DNA of 37,297 bases, from NCBI GenBank assembly GCA_002371495.1, contig DFIX01000026.1:12951-50247 (forward strand), read 5' to 3'. The notes beneath the pieces were generated by a model. That model was not told the origin of the DNA. It did not search any database and worked only from the letters and a program-made list of their open reading frames with translations. The translations under genes were made by a program, and so were the position numbers. The DNA is from Eggerthellaceae bacterium UBA3686. Its GTDB lineage: Bacteria; Actinomycetota; Coriobacteriia; Coriobacteriales; Eggerthellaceae. Shown piece after piece: positions 7,472 through 14,368 of this stretch (its first letter is position 1; every line of letters begins with the position of its first letter).

Positions 7472-9217
7472 TTATTGGAAGATTCTGATCGTCTTCATCA
7501 CCTGCAAATACTTGTTCTCGGGGCTGATGTTCTTCATGGCGCCGACGAGCATGTTCATGTCGTCTTGGGTCAGGCTGCGGATGACATTGGTGCGCAGGAT
7601 TGTCTCGAGGTCCATGCCGTACCGTTCTTTCTTGTAGCATTTTCCGATGGCGCGGGTGCTCACGATGTGCGGAATGCGGCATTCGTCAGCGGCGTCGCGT
7701 AGCGACCACATGAATTCGAGCAGCTCGTCCGAGGGGTACAGCGCGCGCTCGAGTTTGCGGTCGTAGTCGAAGAAGACCATGTCGAAGCGGTCGAGGGTCG
7801 CGCCGTCGAGCACGTTGCGCCCAACGTACTGCAAGTTGGACCCTTTCCCCCAGGTGTTGGCCGCGGCTACGCAGCGGAAGTCGGGGTGGCGTCTGATAGT
7901 TTCGTGCGGGAAGGCCATGTAGCCGTTGGCCAGCGCCGAGTTGATGACGATGAGCGCAGATGGGTCGGAGTTGTCGATCTCGTCGAGGAAGAAAACTCCG
8001 CCGTCTTTGAAGGCCTTGTAGAACTGCGTATCGCGGTACGTGCCGCCGGCGTCGATGAAGCCGGTCAGCTTGAATTCGTTGCTGGCGTTATTCGTGTAGT
8101 ACATGGGAAGCCCGAGGCCTTCGGCTACCTGCGCGACCGCATAGTTCTTGCCCGAACCCGCAGGTCCTATGAGCATGACAGGCTCGTCGAGCTGCACTTG
8201 CGTAAGCACCTGTTCGAACTTCTGGTGGTAGTAGGCGATGCCGGTGTGCGCCAGCTGCACTTCGCCGAGCGTGACGATGTTGGTGTGTGGAACGGCGTTC
8301 ACGCCGATGAAGTCGTCGAGGATGCGCTTGTAGTGCCCGGTCAGCTGCTCGTCGACCTTGTCGGAGGCCGTTAGCGTGCTTATGCGTTCGTCGATGAGGG
8401 CGCTGACTTTGTCTGCAACCTGACCGTCGATGTTGCCCTCCACGTATTGGGCGATGCGCTTTCGCGGCTCCTGCGATTCGAAGTACTCGTCAAACAGCCG
8501 TTCGATTGTCTGGCGCAGCGAGTCGTCCGCCGCTTGTTCGAGGATGCGGTTGACCAGCGCGATGATTTCGCGCGCATTGCTGTAGTTCGATTCGATGCCC
8601 GCGTCGTCGGTGCGTTTGAACGATGGGTCGCGGTAGGTTGTGAACGCGCCGTCGGCGAAATAGGTGTGCTCCTCGACGGGGAAGACCTGGCCGACGAAGT
8701 CCCCGAGCAGCATCTCGTTGTTCGAGAACGCGTACGCTCCCGCTTCGGTGCGCCCATAGAACAGGTTCGCGTAACTCTCTTGCAAGCCCAGGTCACGCCC
8801 GCGGCCAGCGACGAAGCGCCCGGTGCGCGTGTCATAGAACGCAACCGAGAACGGCATGTAGCGGTTCAGCAGGTTGAATGCGTCGGTGCCGAAGTCCCTG
8901 AATGCGCGTCCGACTACACGTTGGTCGGCATCGCGGTCGTGCGGGTCATAGGCCCCCGACGCCATGCTCAGTGCCGCGTCGTGCAGAAGAGCCAGGTCGT
9001 AGCCGCCCACACTCAGCATGCCGCTTGCCACCTCGGGATCGCGGCAGTTCGAGGCATACGAGTCGTACACGATCTTGCCGAACAGCGCTTCGTCATGCTC
9101 GCCGGCCCGCATCACCTTTACCGTGTAGTCGAAGTTCTTGTTGGCGGCGACGAGTGCCTCTTCGAGGGCATGTTCCGAGATCTCATCTCCGACGTAAGCG
9201 AAAAACGTTTCCTTCAT
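7472..9217 (-). CDS. CobS/MoxR-type AAA+ ATPase with an asparagine-synthase-like N-terminal region
   Basis: A 581-residue two-part protein. Residues about 115-195 (MPFSVAFYDTRTGRFVAGRG, then LFYGRTEAGAYAFSNNEMLL and a VFPVEEHTYF stretch) follow the strand pattern of class II glutamine amidotransferase folds as in asparagine synthetase. The catalytic Cys2 is absent (start is MKETFF), so amidase activity is unlikely. The C-terminal half is an AAA+ module of the CobS/MoxR kind: GPAGSGKN near residue 351, FFLDEIDNSDPSAL near 409, AAANTWGKGSN near 450, then TLDRFDMVFFDYD. Walker A has Asn where Thr/Ser is usual. Such ATPases usually remodel partner proteins together with a VWA protein; substrate here is unknown. 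AAGGGG precedes ATG 9217, and the start overlaps a 21-codon upstream ORF. Confidence 0.8.
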   Translation of the reverse strand: MKETFFAYVGDEISEHALEEALVAANKNFDYTVKVMRAGEHDEALFGKIVYDSYASNCRDPEVASGMLSVGGYDLALLHDAALSMASGAYDPHDRDADQRVVGRAFRDFGTDAFNLLNRYMPFSVAFYDTRTGRFVAGRGRDLGLQESYANLFYGRTEAGAYAFSNNEMLLGDFVGQVFPVEEHTYFADGAFTTYRDPSFKRTDDAGIESNYSNAREIIALVNRILEQAADDSLRQTIERLFDEYFESQEPRKRIAQYVEGNIDGQVADKVSALIDERISTLTASDKVDEQLTGHYKRILDDFIGVNAVPHTNIVTLGEVQLAHTGIAYYHQKFEQVLTQVQLDEPVMLIGPAGSGKNYAVAQVAEGLGLPMYYTNNASNEFKLTGFIDAGGTYRDTQFYKAFKDGGVFFLDEIDNSDPSALIVINSALANGYMAFPHETIRRHPDFRCVAAANTWGKGSNLQYVGRNVLDGATLDRFDMVFFDYDRKLERALYPSDELLEFMWSLRDAADECRIPHIVSTRAIGKCYKKERYGMDLETILRTNVIRSLTQDDMNMLVGAMKNISPENKYLQVMKTIRIFQ

Positions 9218-9279
9218 AGTGCCCCTTCGATTGTGGGACTGCCAATAGCGGGGGATACGATCAGATGCGCAAGCGTCAT
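9214..9279 (-). CDS. Short upstream ORF (21 codons) overlapping the AAA ATPase start
   Basis: ATG 9279 follows a very strong GAGGAGAAGG ribosome binding site. The peptide begins MTLAHLIVSPAIGSP and stops at TGA 9214-9216, overlapping the ATG of the ATPase gene in an ATGA. This arrangement is typical of translational coupling: ribosomes finishing the short ORF could restart on the ATPase. The frame is open further upstream, but the binding site points to this ATG. The peptide has no recognisable family. It could be a leader peptide, or a remnant of a longer gene. Confidence 0.5.
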   Translation of the reverse strand: MTLAHLIVSPAIGSPTIEGAL

Positions 9280-9331
9280 GCCTTCTCCTCGTCCAAGTCT
9301 ACCATCAGCGGCCATCTGCATGTAAGCGTTG

Positions 9332-9547
9332 TTAATCAGTTGATCCCCGCAGCTGAACAGGTTGGGTAGATAACTTGGTCGACGAAAAGGGAATCGCCGG
9401 CACCCCCCTATGGCCACCGGCGATTAAACGAGAAAAGTGTTGTTGCCCGCCCTTGGAGTCGCGGGCTTCGTCTTCAACAACGATATGCACGATACCTGCT
9501 TCCTCGGCAAGGCCGTCATCATAATCAGCGTATTTCTTCTGATTCAT
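9332..9547 (-). CDS. Small acidic hypothetical ORF, doubtful
   Basis: A possible 71-residue protein beginning MNQKKYADYDDGLAEEAG, with an AGAAGG just upstream, closer than ideal to ATG 9547 (GTG 9550 is also possible). The first 36 residues have an acidic, protein-like composition. The rest runs through a hairpin (AATCGCCGG paired with CCGGCGATT, about 9390-9424), which looks like a terminator. In a second frame a 32-codon ORF ends in TAA directly before that hairpin. One of the two may be real, or both may be remnants. I cannot decide which. Confidence 0.3.
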   Translation of the reverse strand: MNQKKYADYDDGLAEEAGIVHIVVEDEARDSKGGQQHFSRLIAGGHRGVPAIPFSSTKLSTQPVQLRGSTD

Positions 9548-9559
9548 CACCTTCTACTT

Positions 9560-9586
9560 ACATACATATGTACGCATATTGTATGT
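9560..9586. promoter_or_regulatory. AT-rich inverted repeat in the divergent gap
   Basis: ACATACA at 9560-9566 is mirrored by TGTATGT at 9580-9586 around an AT-rich centre. It lies in the divergent region between the minus-strand ATPase block and the MFS gene, 13 bases upstream of the small ORF start. It could be an operator or overlapping -10 elements. Local base composition is much lower in GC than the surroundings. Confidence 0.35.
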
Positions 9587-9683
9587 CGGGGTCGAACGTT
9601 GCGCGCTTAGCCCGAATCATGCCCGGCTTTGCGATATTCGCTTAATGTGCGGAATGTCATATTGAAACGCCCAGTTCAGCAGC

Positions 9684-9700
9684 TCATACAAAAAGTATGA
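9684..9700. promoter_or_regulatory. Small inverted repeat upstream of the MFS gene
   Basis: TCATAC AAAAA GTATGA forms a 6-bp perfect dyad 170 bases before the MFS start. It could be an operator. Between it and the gene there is an 8-bp hairpin (9785-9805, CTGCGCGC with GCGCGCAG). I see no confident promoter. Confidence 0.3.
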
Positions 9701-9870
9701 ATACCAATTGGGGGCAAAAATCGTCAACGCGTTATGAGGGGCCACGTTGTATGCGGGCGATAATCGCGCCATTCGAGCATGCGTCTGCGCGCTGGGGGCG
9801 CGCAGGGCGGGGCGACGAAGACAGGCGTTTCCGTGAGCGCATGTGCATCCAGGTTACTAGGAGGATAAAC

Positions 9871-11205
9871 ATGGATGATGCAGTAGTAGAGGAGACGTTC
9901 GAGGGCGAAGCCGTCAGCGTCGACGAGAAGCGCATGGACGAGAAAGCGCCGGGCCTTTCTTGGGTAATGCTGCTCGTGACGTACCTCGCGAGCATCTGCG
10001 CACCCCTTACCCAGTTCAAGATTCCGCCATTGTCGAACTGGCTGTTCGCGAACTTCGCGCCGGTCGGCCTTGACGGGGCGACGTTCGGTCTGCTCATGAG
10101 CGCCATGGCCATCATCGGCGTCATCTTGGCGTTTCCGGCGGCCTTCATCGCGCGCCGCTTCGGCCTGAAGAACACCGTGCTGTTCTCGTTGGCCTGCCTG
10201 GCCATCGGCTCGGCCATTTCGGCTCTGGCCGGCAGCATCCCGATGCTCATGGTCAGCCGCCTGATCGAGGGCATCGGCATCGGACTCATCGGCGTTGCGG
10301 CCCCGACCTGCGTTTCGGTTTGGTTCCCGCCGCGTCAGCGCGGCTTGGCGCTGGGCTTGTGGGCAACGTGGGTGCCACTGGGCTGCGTGCTGATGTTCAA
10401 CATCGCCGCGCCCATGGCCGGCGGCAATCCCGGCGTCGCGCCGCAAGGTTACCTGACGGTGTTCTGGTTCTGCGCTATCTTCAGCGCCATCATGTTCGTG
10501 GTGTTCGCCTTGGTGTTCCGCATGCCCCGCGGCGAGCGCGGTGACATGGGTGTCGAGGGCACGTTCAAGGACAGCCTGCCGTACCTCAAGAACAAGTACA
10601 TCTGGTATCTGGGCATCGTCTTCTTCGCGCTGTGCCTCTCGACGCTGGCCGTCGTCAACACCTTCTACCAGAACTGGCTGACCGTCCCCGTCGAGGGCGG
10701 CGGCATGGGATTCGACGACCATCTGGCTGGCATGGTCACGTCGCTCATGATGGGCTCGTCGCTGATCTTCGCCCCGCTGTCGGGCGCGCTGTCTGACCGC
10801 CTGAAGCCCAATTCCAAGCGCTTCATCGCCGTGGGCGCGGGCATTGCCCTGCTCGTTGCGGTGGCCTTCGGCTTCGTCGGCGGAGATATGGCTGTTCCCT
10901 GCATGGTCGTCTTCATCATCCTGCAGGGCGTCGCCGGCGCCGCCGTCGCCGGCGGTTGCCGCCCGATGGCGCCGATGATCATGGGCGGTTCGGCTATGGG
11001 CGCGACGATGGGCATGGCGGTGCTGCAGTTCATGCAGAACCTCGGCCAGGCAGTGGGCTCGCCTTTGTTCGGCGCCGTACTCGACTCGATGCATGGCAAC
11101 TGGTTCATGGCATCGGTGTCGGTGCAGGTGCCGATCCTCGTCATCGGTATCGTCTTCGCCGTGCTCGTCAAGCCCTTCAAGGACGGCCATGTGACTGGCA
11201 AGTAG
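9871..11205 (+). CDS. Major facilitator superfamily transporter
   Basis: A 444-residue polytopic membrane protein with about 12 hydrophobic segments after a 30-residue acidic N-terminus. FIARRFGLKNTVLFSLA matches the MFS loop 2-3 motif (G-X-L-[A/S]-D-R-F-G/K type). SRLIEGIGIGLIGVAAP and WFPPRQRGLALGLW match transmembrane helix 4 and the following loop of the proton antiporter/symporter group. GALSDRLKPNSKR near residue 310 repeats the loop motif in the second half. AGGAGG at 9859-9864 fixes ATG 9871; the longer upstream frame lacks a site. Substrate is not identifiable; cyanate/nitrate-like and organic-anion carriers share these features. The long 5' leader carries small dyads, and a terminator follows. 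Confidence 0.88.
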   Translation: MDDAVVEETFEGEAVSVDEKRMDEKAPGLSWVMLLVTYLASICAPLTQFKIPPLSNWLFANFAPVGLDGATFGLLMSAMAIIGVILAFPAAFIARRFGLKNTVLFSLACLAIGSAISALAGSIPMLMVSRLIEGIGIGLIGVAAPTCVSVWFPPRQRGLALGLWATWVPLGCVLMFNIAAPMAGGNPGVAPQGYLTVFWFCAIFSAIMFVVFALVFRMPRGERGDMGVEGTFKDSLPYLKNKYIWYLGIVFFALCLSTLAVVNTFYQNWLTVPVEGGGMGFDDHLAGMVTSLMMGSSLIFAPLSGALSDRLKPNSKRFIAVGAGIALLVAVAFGFVGGDMAVPCMVVFIILQGVAGAAVAGGCRPMAPMIMGGSAMGATMGMAVLQFMQNLGQAVGSPLFGAVLDSMHGNWFMASVSVQVPILVIGIVFAVLVKPFKDGHVTGK

Positions 11206-11234
11206 CCGCAACGCCAACAATACCTCACCTTACT

Positions 11235-11267
11235 GAAAGGCTCCCATCGCCGGGGGCCTTTCTTTCT
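11235..11267 (+). terminator. Rho-independent terminator after the MFS gene
   Basis: GAAAGGCTCCC (11235-11245) pairs with GGGGGCCTTTC (11252-11262), allowing one wobble, and is followed by TTTCT. It lies 30 bases past the stop. Confidence 0.8.
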
Positions 11268-11311
11268 GTGACAGCGTGAACGTAGCCTGTTGCCATGAGC
11301 ACTTTGCCCCC

Positions 11312-11338
11312 AGCACTTTGCCCCTGGGGCAAGGTGTT
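11312..11338. repeat. Palindrome family G, copy 1
   Basis: A 13-bp hairpin with centre TTTGCCCCTGGGGCAA, two positions held by G-U type pairs. A half copy (GCACTTTGCCCC) stands directly upstream at 11299-11310. The same palindrome recurs at 24907-24937 with different outer pairs, and both copies are followed by CGCGA or GCGA. No T tract follows. Confidence 0.6.
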
Positions 11339-11467
11339 CGCGATTTAGGTCACGCCGCCATCTGGGCTTTCGCTCCGGCCTTTGAGTGGCAAGGAGGACT
11401 GCTGAGGCGGTGTGGTAACGGGGACGTAGGTCGTCGTCACATTCGCCATCGCCAACAAGGAACGGAA

Positions 11468-11577
11468 GCGAAAGCCCTGGCGGTGGCGTGACATCGGCGA
11501 TTCTGCAGTCAGTGTTCCTGCAATACATATAGATGAGGCGAAGCCAAGCCGATGCGCGCCACCGCCAGGGCTTTCGC
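11468..11577 (+). repeat. Structured element family B, copy 3
   Basis: A perfect 21-bp inverted repeat (11468-11488 with 11557-11577) encloses a 68-base core nearly identical in layout to the copies at 7163 and 7338, with TGACATCGGCGATTCTGCAG at left and GCGAAGCCAAGCCGATGCG at right. The arms share only their outer GCG and inner ends with copy 2. Upstream, at 11345-11372 on the minus strand, a weaker stretch (GCGAAAGCCC then GGCGTGAC) may be a decayed half copy. The gap 11268-11698 holds only this element, family G and the leader of the pyrophosphatase gene. Confidence 0.82.
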
Positions 11578-11698
11578 GGGACGTTACAAGTGATACGTCA
11601 AGCTTCATTTTCACAGCATGTGGGGTTCGGTAAACGGCGCTTGCGAAGGGGGCGGGCTATGCGAGAATGAGAACGCACATTCAAGAACGAGGAGCACT

Positions 11699-13066
11699 AT
11701 GAGCGCACCAATCATTGTGGTAGGCCACAAGAATCCCGACAACGATGCCATAAGCGCAGCCATCGGCTACGCATGGCTTAAGAACGAACTCGCAAAACGC
11801 GATGCGGACGAAGGCGAGGAGGTGCCGGTTTACGTGCCAGCGCGTTTGGGCCCGCTTCCGCGCGAAACGGCGGGGGTTCTGGACAAATGGGGCATCGAAG
11901 TGCCCATGGTCATAAACAACCTGTTCGCACGCGTGTCCGACGTTATGACGCCCGAGCCGCTCTCGGTCGCTGCCGGTGCCAAGATCATCGAAGCCGGGCG
12001 CATCATGCGCAAGCACAACATCCAGGCACTCGTCGTGACCAACGAGGACGGCACGTACAAGGGCCTCATCTCGACTCGGATGATAGCCAACCGCTACATC
12101 TCGGCGACCGACGTGCTCGAGACCGAGGGCGCCAGCCAGATGTCGGTCGCCGCCGACCTCATTGCCTCGCTCGACCAGACGGTCGATACCGTCATGGAAG
12201 AGGGTATTTTGACGCTCAGCAAGGACGGTCGCCTGGACGAAGCCGTTGCTGATTTGATGAACCAGCCATTTCGCGAGGCGGTTGTCCTGGACGAGGCAAA
12301 CATGCCCATCGGCATCGTCACACGTTCCGACATTGCGGTGCATCCGCATCGCAAGGTAATCCTGGTCGACCACAACGAGATCAGCCAGGCGGCGGCAGGG
12401 ATCGAGGACGCCGAGGTCGTCGAGATCATCGACCATCATCGCATTGCCGACGTATCGACCATTTACCCCATCAAGTTCCTGAACATGCCCGTTGGCTCGT
12501 CGGCTACCATTGTCGCGCTCGAATGCCAACGCTACGGCATCGAGCCGCCTGCGCCCATCGCTGCCGTGCTGCTCTCGGCCGTCATGACCGATACCGTCGT
12601 GCTGAAGTCGCCGACCGCGACTGCGACCGATAAGCGGGTCGTCGACTACTTGGCGGGCATCCTCGGGGTTGATCCGACCGAGTTCGGCATGGAGGTGTTC
12701 TCGTTCCGCGGGGGAGACGATGACATGCCCATCGACAAGCTGGTCAGCGCCGATTCGAAGGAATTCGACTTAGGCGAGGGGACCGTGCTCATCGCGCAGC
12801 ACGAGACCACCAACCTCGAATCGGTCATGGATCGCGAACAGGAGATACGCGAGTACATGCGCAGCCTGATCGAAGGCCATGGCTACATCTGCGTTCTTCT
12901 GCTGGTCACCGACATCATCGCCGAGGGAAGCCAGTTCCTTTGCGAGGGCAACCGCCGCATCGTCAACCGGGCGTTCAACATCAACTGTACGGGCGAAGGT
13001 GGCGTCTGGATGCCCGGCATCCTCTCGCGCAAGAAGCAGGTCGCTTCGCGCATCCTGGAAGCCTAG
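11699..13066 (+). CDS. ppaC: Manganese-dependent inorganic pyrophosphatase with CBS domains (family II)
   Basis: A 455-residue soluble enzyme that hydrolyses pyrophosphate to phosphate. The DHH phosphoesterase half begins VGHKNPDNDAISAAIGY (metal ligands His, Asp, Asp) and continues with VEIIDHHRIAD near residue 245. The DHHA2 half ends with FNINCTGEGGVWMPGILSRK, which carries the substrate-binding SRK. Two CBS domains are inserted after about residue 78 (VMTPEPLSVAAG, and TVMEEGILTLSKDGR), binding adenine nucleotides that tune activity. No DRTGG domain separates them, so this is the short CBS form, known from Eggerthella among others. GAGGAG at 11689-11694 fixes the ATG. The gene appears monocistronic. 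Confidence 0.94.
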   Translation: MSAPIIVVGHKNPDNDAISAAIGYAWLKNELAKRDADEGEEVPVYVPARLGPLPRETAGVLDKWGIEVPMVINNLFARVSDVMTPEPLSVAAGAKIIEAGRIMRKHNIQALVVTNEDGTYKGLISTRMIANRYISATDVLETEGASQMSVAADLIASLDQTVDTVMEEGILTLSKDGRLDEAVADLMNQPFREAVVLDEANMPIGIVTRSDIAVHPHRKVILVDHNEISQAAAGIEDAEVVEIIDHHRIADVSTIYPIKFLNMPVGSSATIVALECQRYGIEPPAPIAAVLLSAVMTDTVVLKSPTATATDKRVVDYLAGILGVDPTEFGMEVFSFRGGDDDMPIDKLVSADSKEFDLGEGTVLIAQHETTNLESVMDREQEIREYMRSLIEGHGYICVLLLVTDIIAEGSQFLCEGNRRIVNRAFNINCTGEGGVWMPGILSRKKQVASRILEA

Positions 13067-13101
13067 GCGCCGGTCAAACCCACCACGCCTGCACGCGAAG
13101 C

Positions 13102-13180
13102 GGCAGGTCGTTCCCGAGCTTGTTCCCTTTCGGTCTTCGTTGGCAGGCCGTCTTCGAGTTTGTTTCCTTTCGGTCGCCGT
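13102..13180 (+). repeat. Tandem direct repeat, two 39-base units
   Basis: Units at 13102-13140 and 13142-13180 match at 32 of 39 positions with a 40-base period; each contains TTTCGGTC near its end. They lie just past the pyrophosphatase gene and are followed by a CTGCGGC/GCCGCAG stem (13184-13212) and a T run at 13232-13237. Purpose unknown. Confidence 0.65.
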
Positions 13181-13278
13181 AAACTGCGGCGCGGTTTCGA
13201 AACGAGCCGCAGAGACGCCCTGCCGTTCATCTTTTTTGTAGGCGATTGGAATTCACTGCACGAATACTCGTCAAACCA

Positions 13279-13528
13279 TGTCATTTTTTTCGAATATCCG
13301 ACGATTTCTCGTTTTTGAGCGCCTTCGTTGACATTATTTCCGAATTGCCGACGATTTTGAACGAGGGCTTTACTCATTGGGCGTTGATGGTTTTCAAACG
13401 CGCTGGTCAGGGCTTCGGCCTGCAAAGGCATATCAGTGCCCCCAAGCAAAAATCGTCGGTAATTCGAAAAAAATGTCACGGGAATAGCCCAAAAACCCGA
13501 AATCGTCGGATATTCGAAAAAAATGACA
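13279..13528. repeat. Element E: four 30-base AT-rich units in nested inverted order
   Basis: Units lie at 13279-13308 and 13329-13358 in plus orientation and at 13449-13478 and 13499-13528 in minus orientation. The outer pair is a perfect 30-base inverted repeat; the inner pair differs at about four positions. All share a TCATTTTTTTCGAAT-like half and a CCGACGATTT half. The whole could fold into one long two-stage hairpin or serve as four protein binding sites. It lies 360-610 bases upstream of rpsL, and its AT content contrasts sharply with the region. Short ORFs over it are not convincing. Confidence 0.8.
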
Positions 13529-13625
13529 ACGAATGATTGGATGCGGGATGGGGCGGGCTCTCGTTTTCCGTGATGCGTTAAAGCAGCGAGCATTCACTTG
13601 CACTGTGTGGAGCAATTGTGGGCAT

Positions 13626-13648
13626 GTATAGACACACCCGGGTGCGTG
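13626..13648 (+). promoter_or_regulatory. Motif shared upstream of both ribosomal operons, copy 1
   Basis: A 23-base stretch centred on ACACCCGGG matches 26939-26961 at 20 of 23 positions. Here it ends four bases before the -35 of the str promoter; at the other site it lies just downstream of the promoter. CACCCGGGTG is itself a perfect 10-base palindrome, so it could be a protein site or a hairpin. Confidence 0.5.
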
Positions 13649-13652
13649 TCGT

Positions 13653-13681
13653 TTGACAAGCCTGCTCAGCGCACTTACCAT
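13653..13681 (+). promoter_or_regulatory. Candidate promoter of the str operon
   Basis: TTGACA (13653-13658), a 17-base spacer and TACCAT (13676-13681). The perfect -35 and exact spacing make this the best candidate for the rpsL-rplW transcript, giving a leader of about 200 bases. CGTCTC/GAGACG (13691-13708) forms a hairpin at the start of that leader. Confidence 0.6.
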
Positions 13682-13840
13682 TTCGCCTTGCGTCTCGTGC
13701 TGGAGACGAAGGTTCGTGCGCGTATCAGCTGAACGCACACGAAGCGTCCGTTGATTATAACGGCAGGTCAGAGTAGCGATGGGCTTGGTGCTGCAAGCTA
13801 CATGCAACGTACGTCCGGCCAACGGTCAACAAATGAAAGA

Positions 13841-13868
13841 GGGAAGTCCCGTGACGACGGAACCTCCC
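13841..13868 (+). promoter_or_regulatory. Leader hairpin before rpsL
   Basis: Positions 13841-13852 pair with 13857-13868 at 10 of 12 positions around a GACG loop, ending 23 bases before the rpsL start and close to its AAGGAG. It could control translation of rpsL or bind a ribosomal protein; this is inference from position only. Confidence 0.4.
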
Positions 13869-13890
13869 AAAAGAAATAAGGAGATACAAA

Positions 13891-14262
13891 GTGCCTACAA
13901 TTAACCAGCTGGTCCGCAAGGGCCGCCAAAAGCAGGTCGACAAGTCCAAGACGCCTGCTCTGAAGGGCAACCCGCAGAAGCGTGGCGTGTGCACCCGCGT
14001 GTACACCACCACCCCCAAGAAGCCGAACTCGGCTCTTCGTAAGGTCTGCCGTGTGCGCCTGGTCAACGGCATGGAGGTCACGGCCTACATCCCCGGCATC
14101 GGTCACAACCTGCAGGAGCACTCGATGGTGCTCATCCGCGGCGGCCGTGTTAAGGACCTCCCCGGTGTCCGTTACAAGGTCATTCGTGCTGCCCTCGACT
14201 GCGCTGCCGTGAACAACCGCATGCAGGCCCGCAGCCGCTATGGCGCCAAGCGCCCCAAGTAA
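13891..14262 (+). CDS. rpsL: 30S ribosomal protein S12
   Basis: The 123-residue protein forms part of the decoding centre and is the classic site of streptomycin resistance mutations. MPTINQLVRKGR starts it; TPKKPNSALRKVCRV and GGRVKDLPGVRYKV hold the two conserved loops facing the decoding site, both wild-type in look. The Asp of KDLPG is the residue methylthiolated by RimO in some bacteria. GTG 13891 is set by AAGGAG at 13878-13883. It leads the rpsL-rpsG-fusA-rpsJ-rplC-rplD-rplW unit. The 106-base gap to rpsG is longer than other gaps in the unit and holds a palindrome. Confidence 0.98.
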   Translation: MPTINQLVRKGRQKQVDKSKTPALKGNPQKRGVCTRVYTTTPKKPNSALRKVCRVRLVNGMEVTAYIPGIGHNLQEHSMVLIRGGRVKDLPGVRYKVIRAALDCAAVNNRMQARSRYGAKRPK

Positions 14263-14280
14263 TGTCGTAAGTCGCGCGGG

Positions 14281-14315
14281 AATGTGAAAAAGGGGTCTGA
14301 CCCTTTTTACACATT
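14281..14315. repeat. Palindrome family F, copy 1, between rpsL and rpsG
   Basis: A near-perfect palindrome with centre GGGGTCTGACCC flanked by A5 and T5 and by GTG/CAC ends, one base bulged. The same centre recurs at 37273-37297, reaching the window edge. Hairpins of this type are scattered in many genomes next to REP-associated transposases. It would fold as a terminator-like hairpin, but essential genes lie downstream, so it must be leaky or processed. Confidence 0.7.
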
Positions 14316-14368
14316 TCTAATGGGCGAGGGAATCGCCCCGAAGCGCGCAAGGATTGAAGGAGTAATAC

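Noticed and set aside
9724..11220. A 498-codon antisense frame over the MFS gene
   Set aside because: Its His/Arg/Glu-rich content is the reverse reading of hydrophobic codons; the plus-strand MFS protein is clear.
13279..13528. CRISPR array at the four 30-base units
   Set aside because: Units alternate in orientation, spacers are of unequal length (20, 90 and 20 bases), and no cas gene is present.
13246..13593. Small plus and minus frames over element E
   Set aside because: Frames are created by the AT-rich units, lack ribosome binding sites and run across the inverted repeats.
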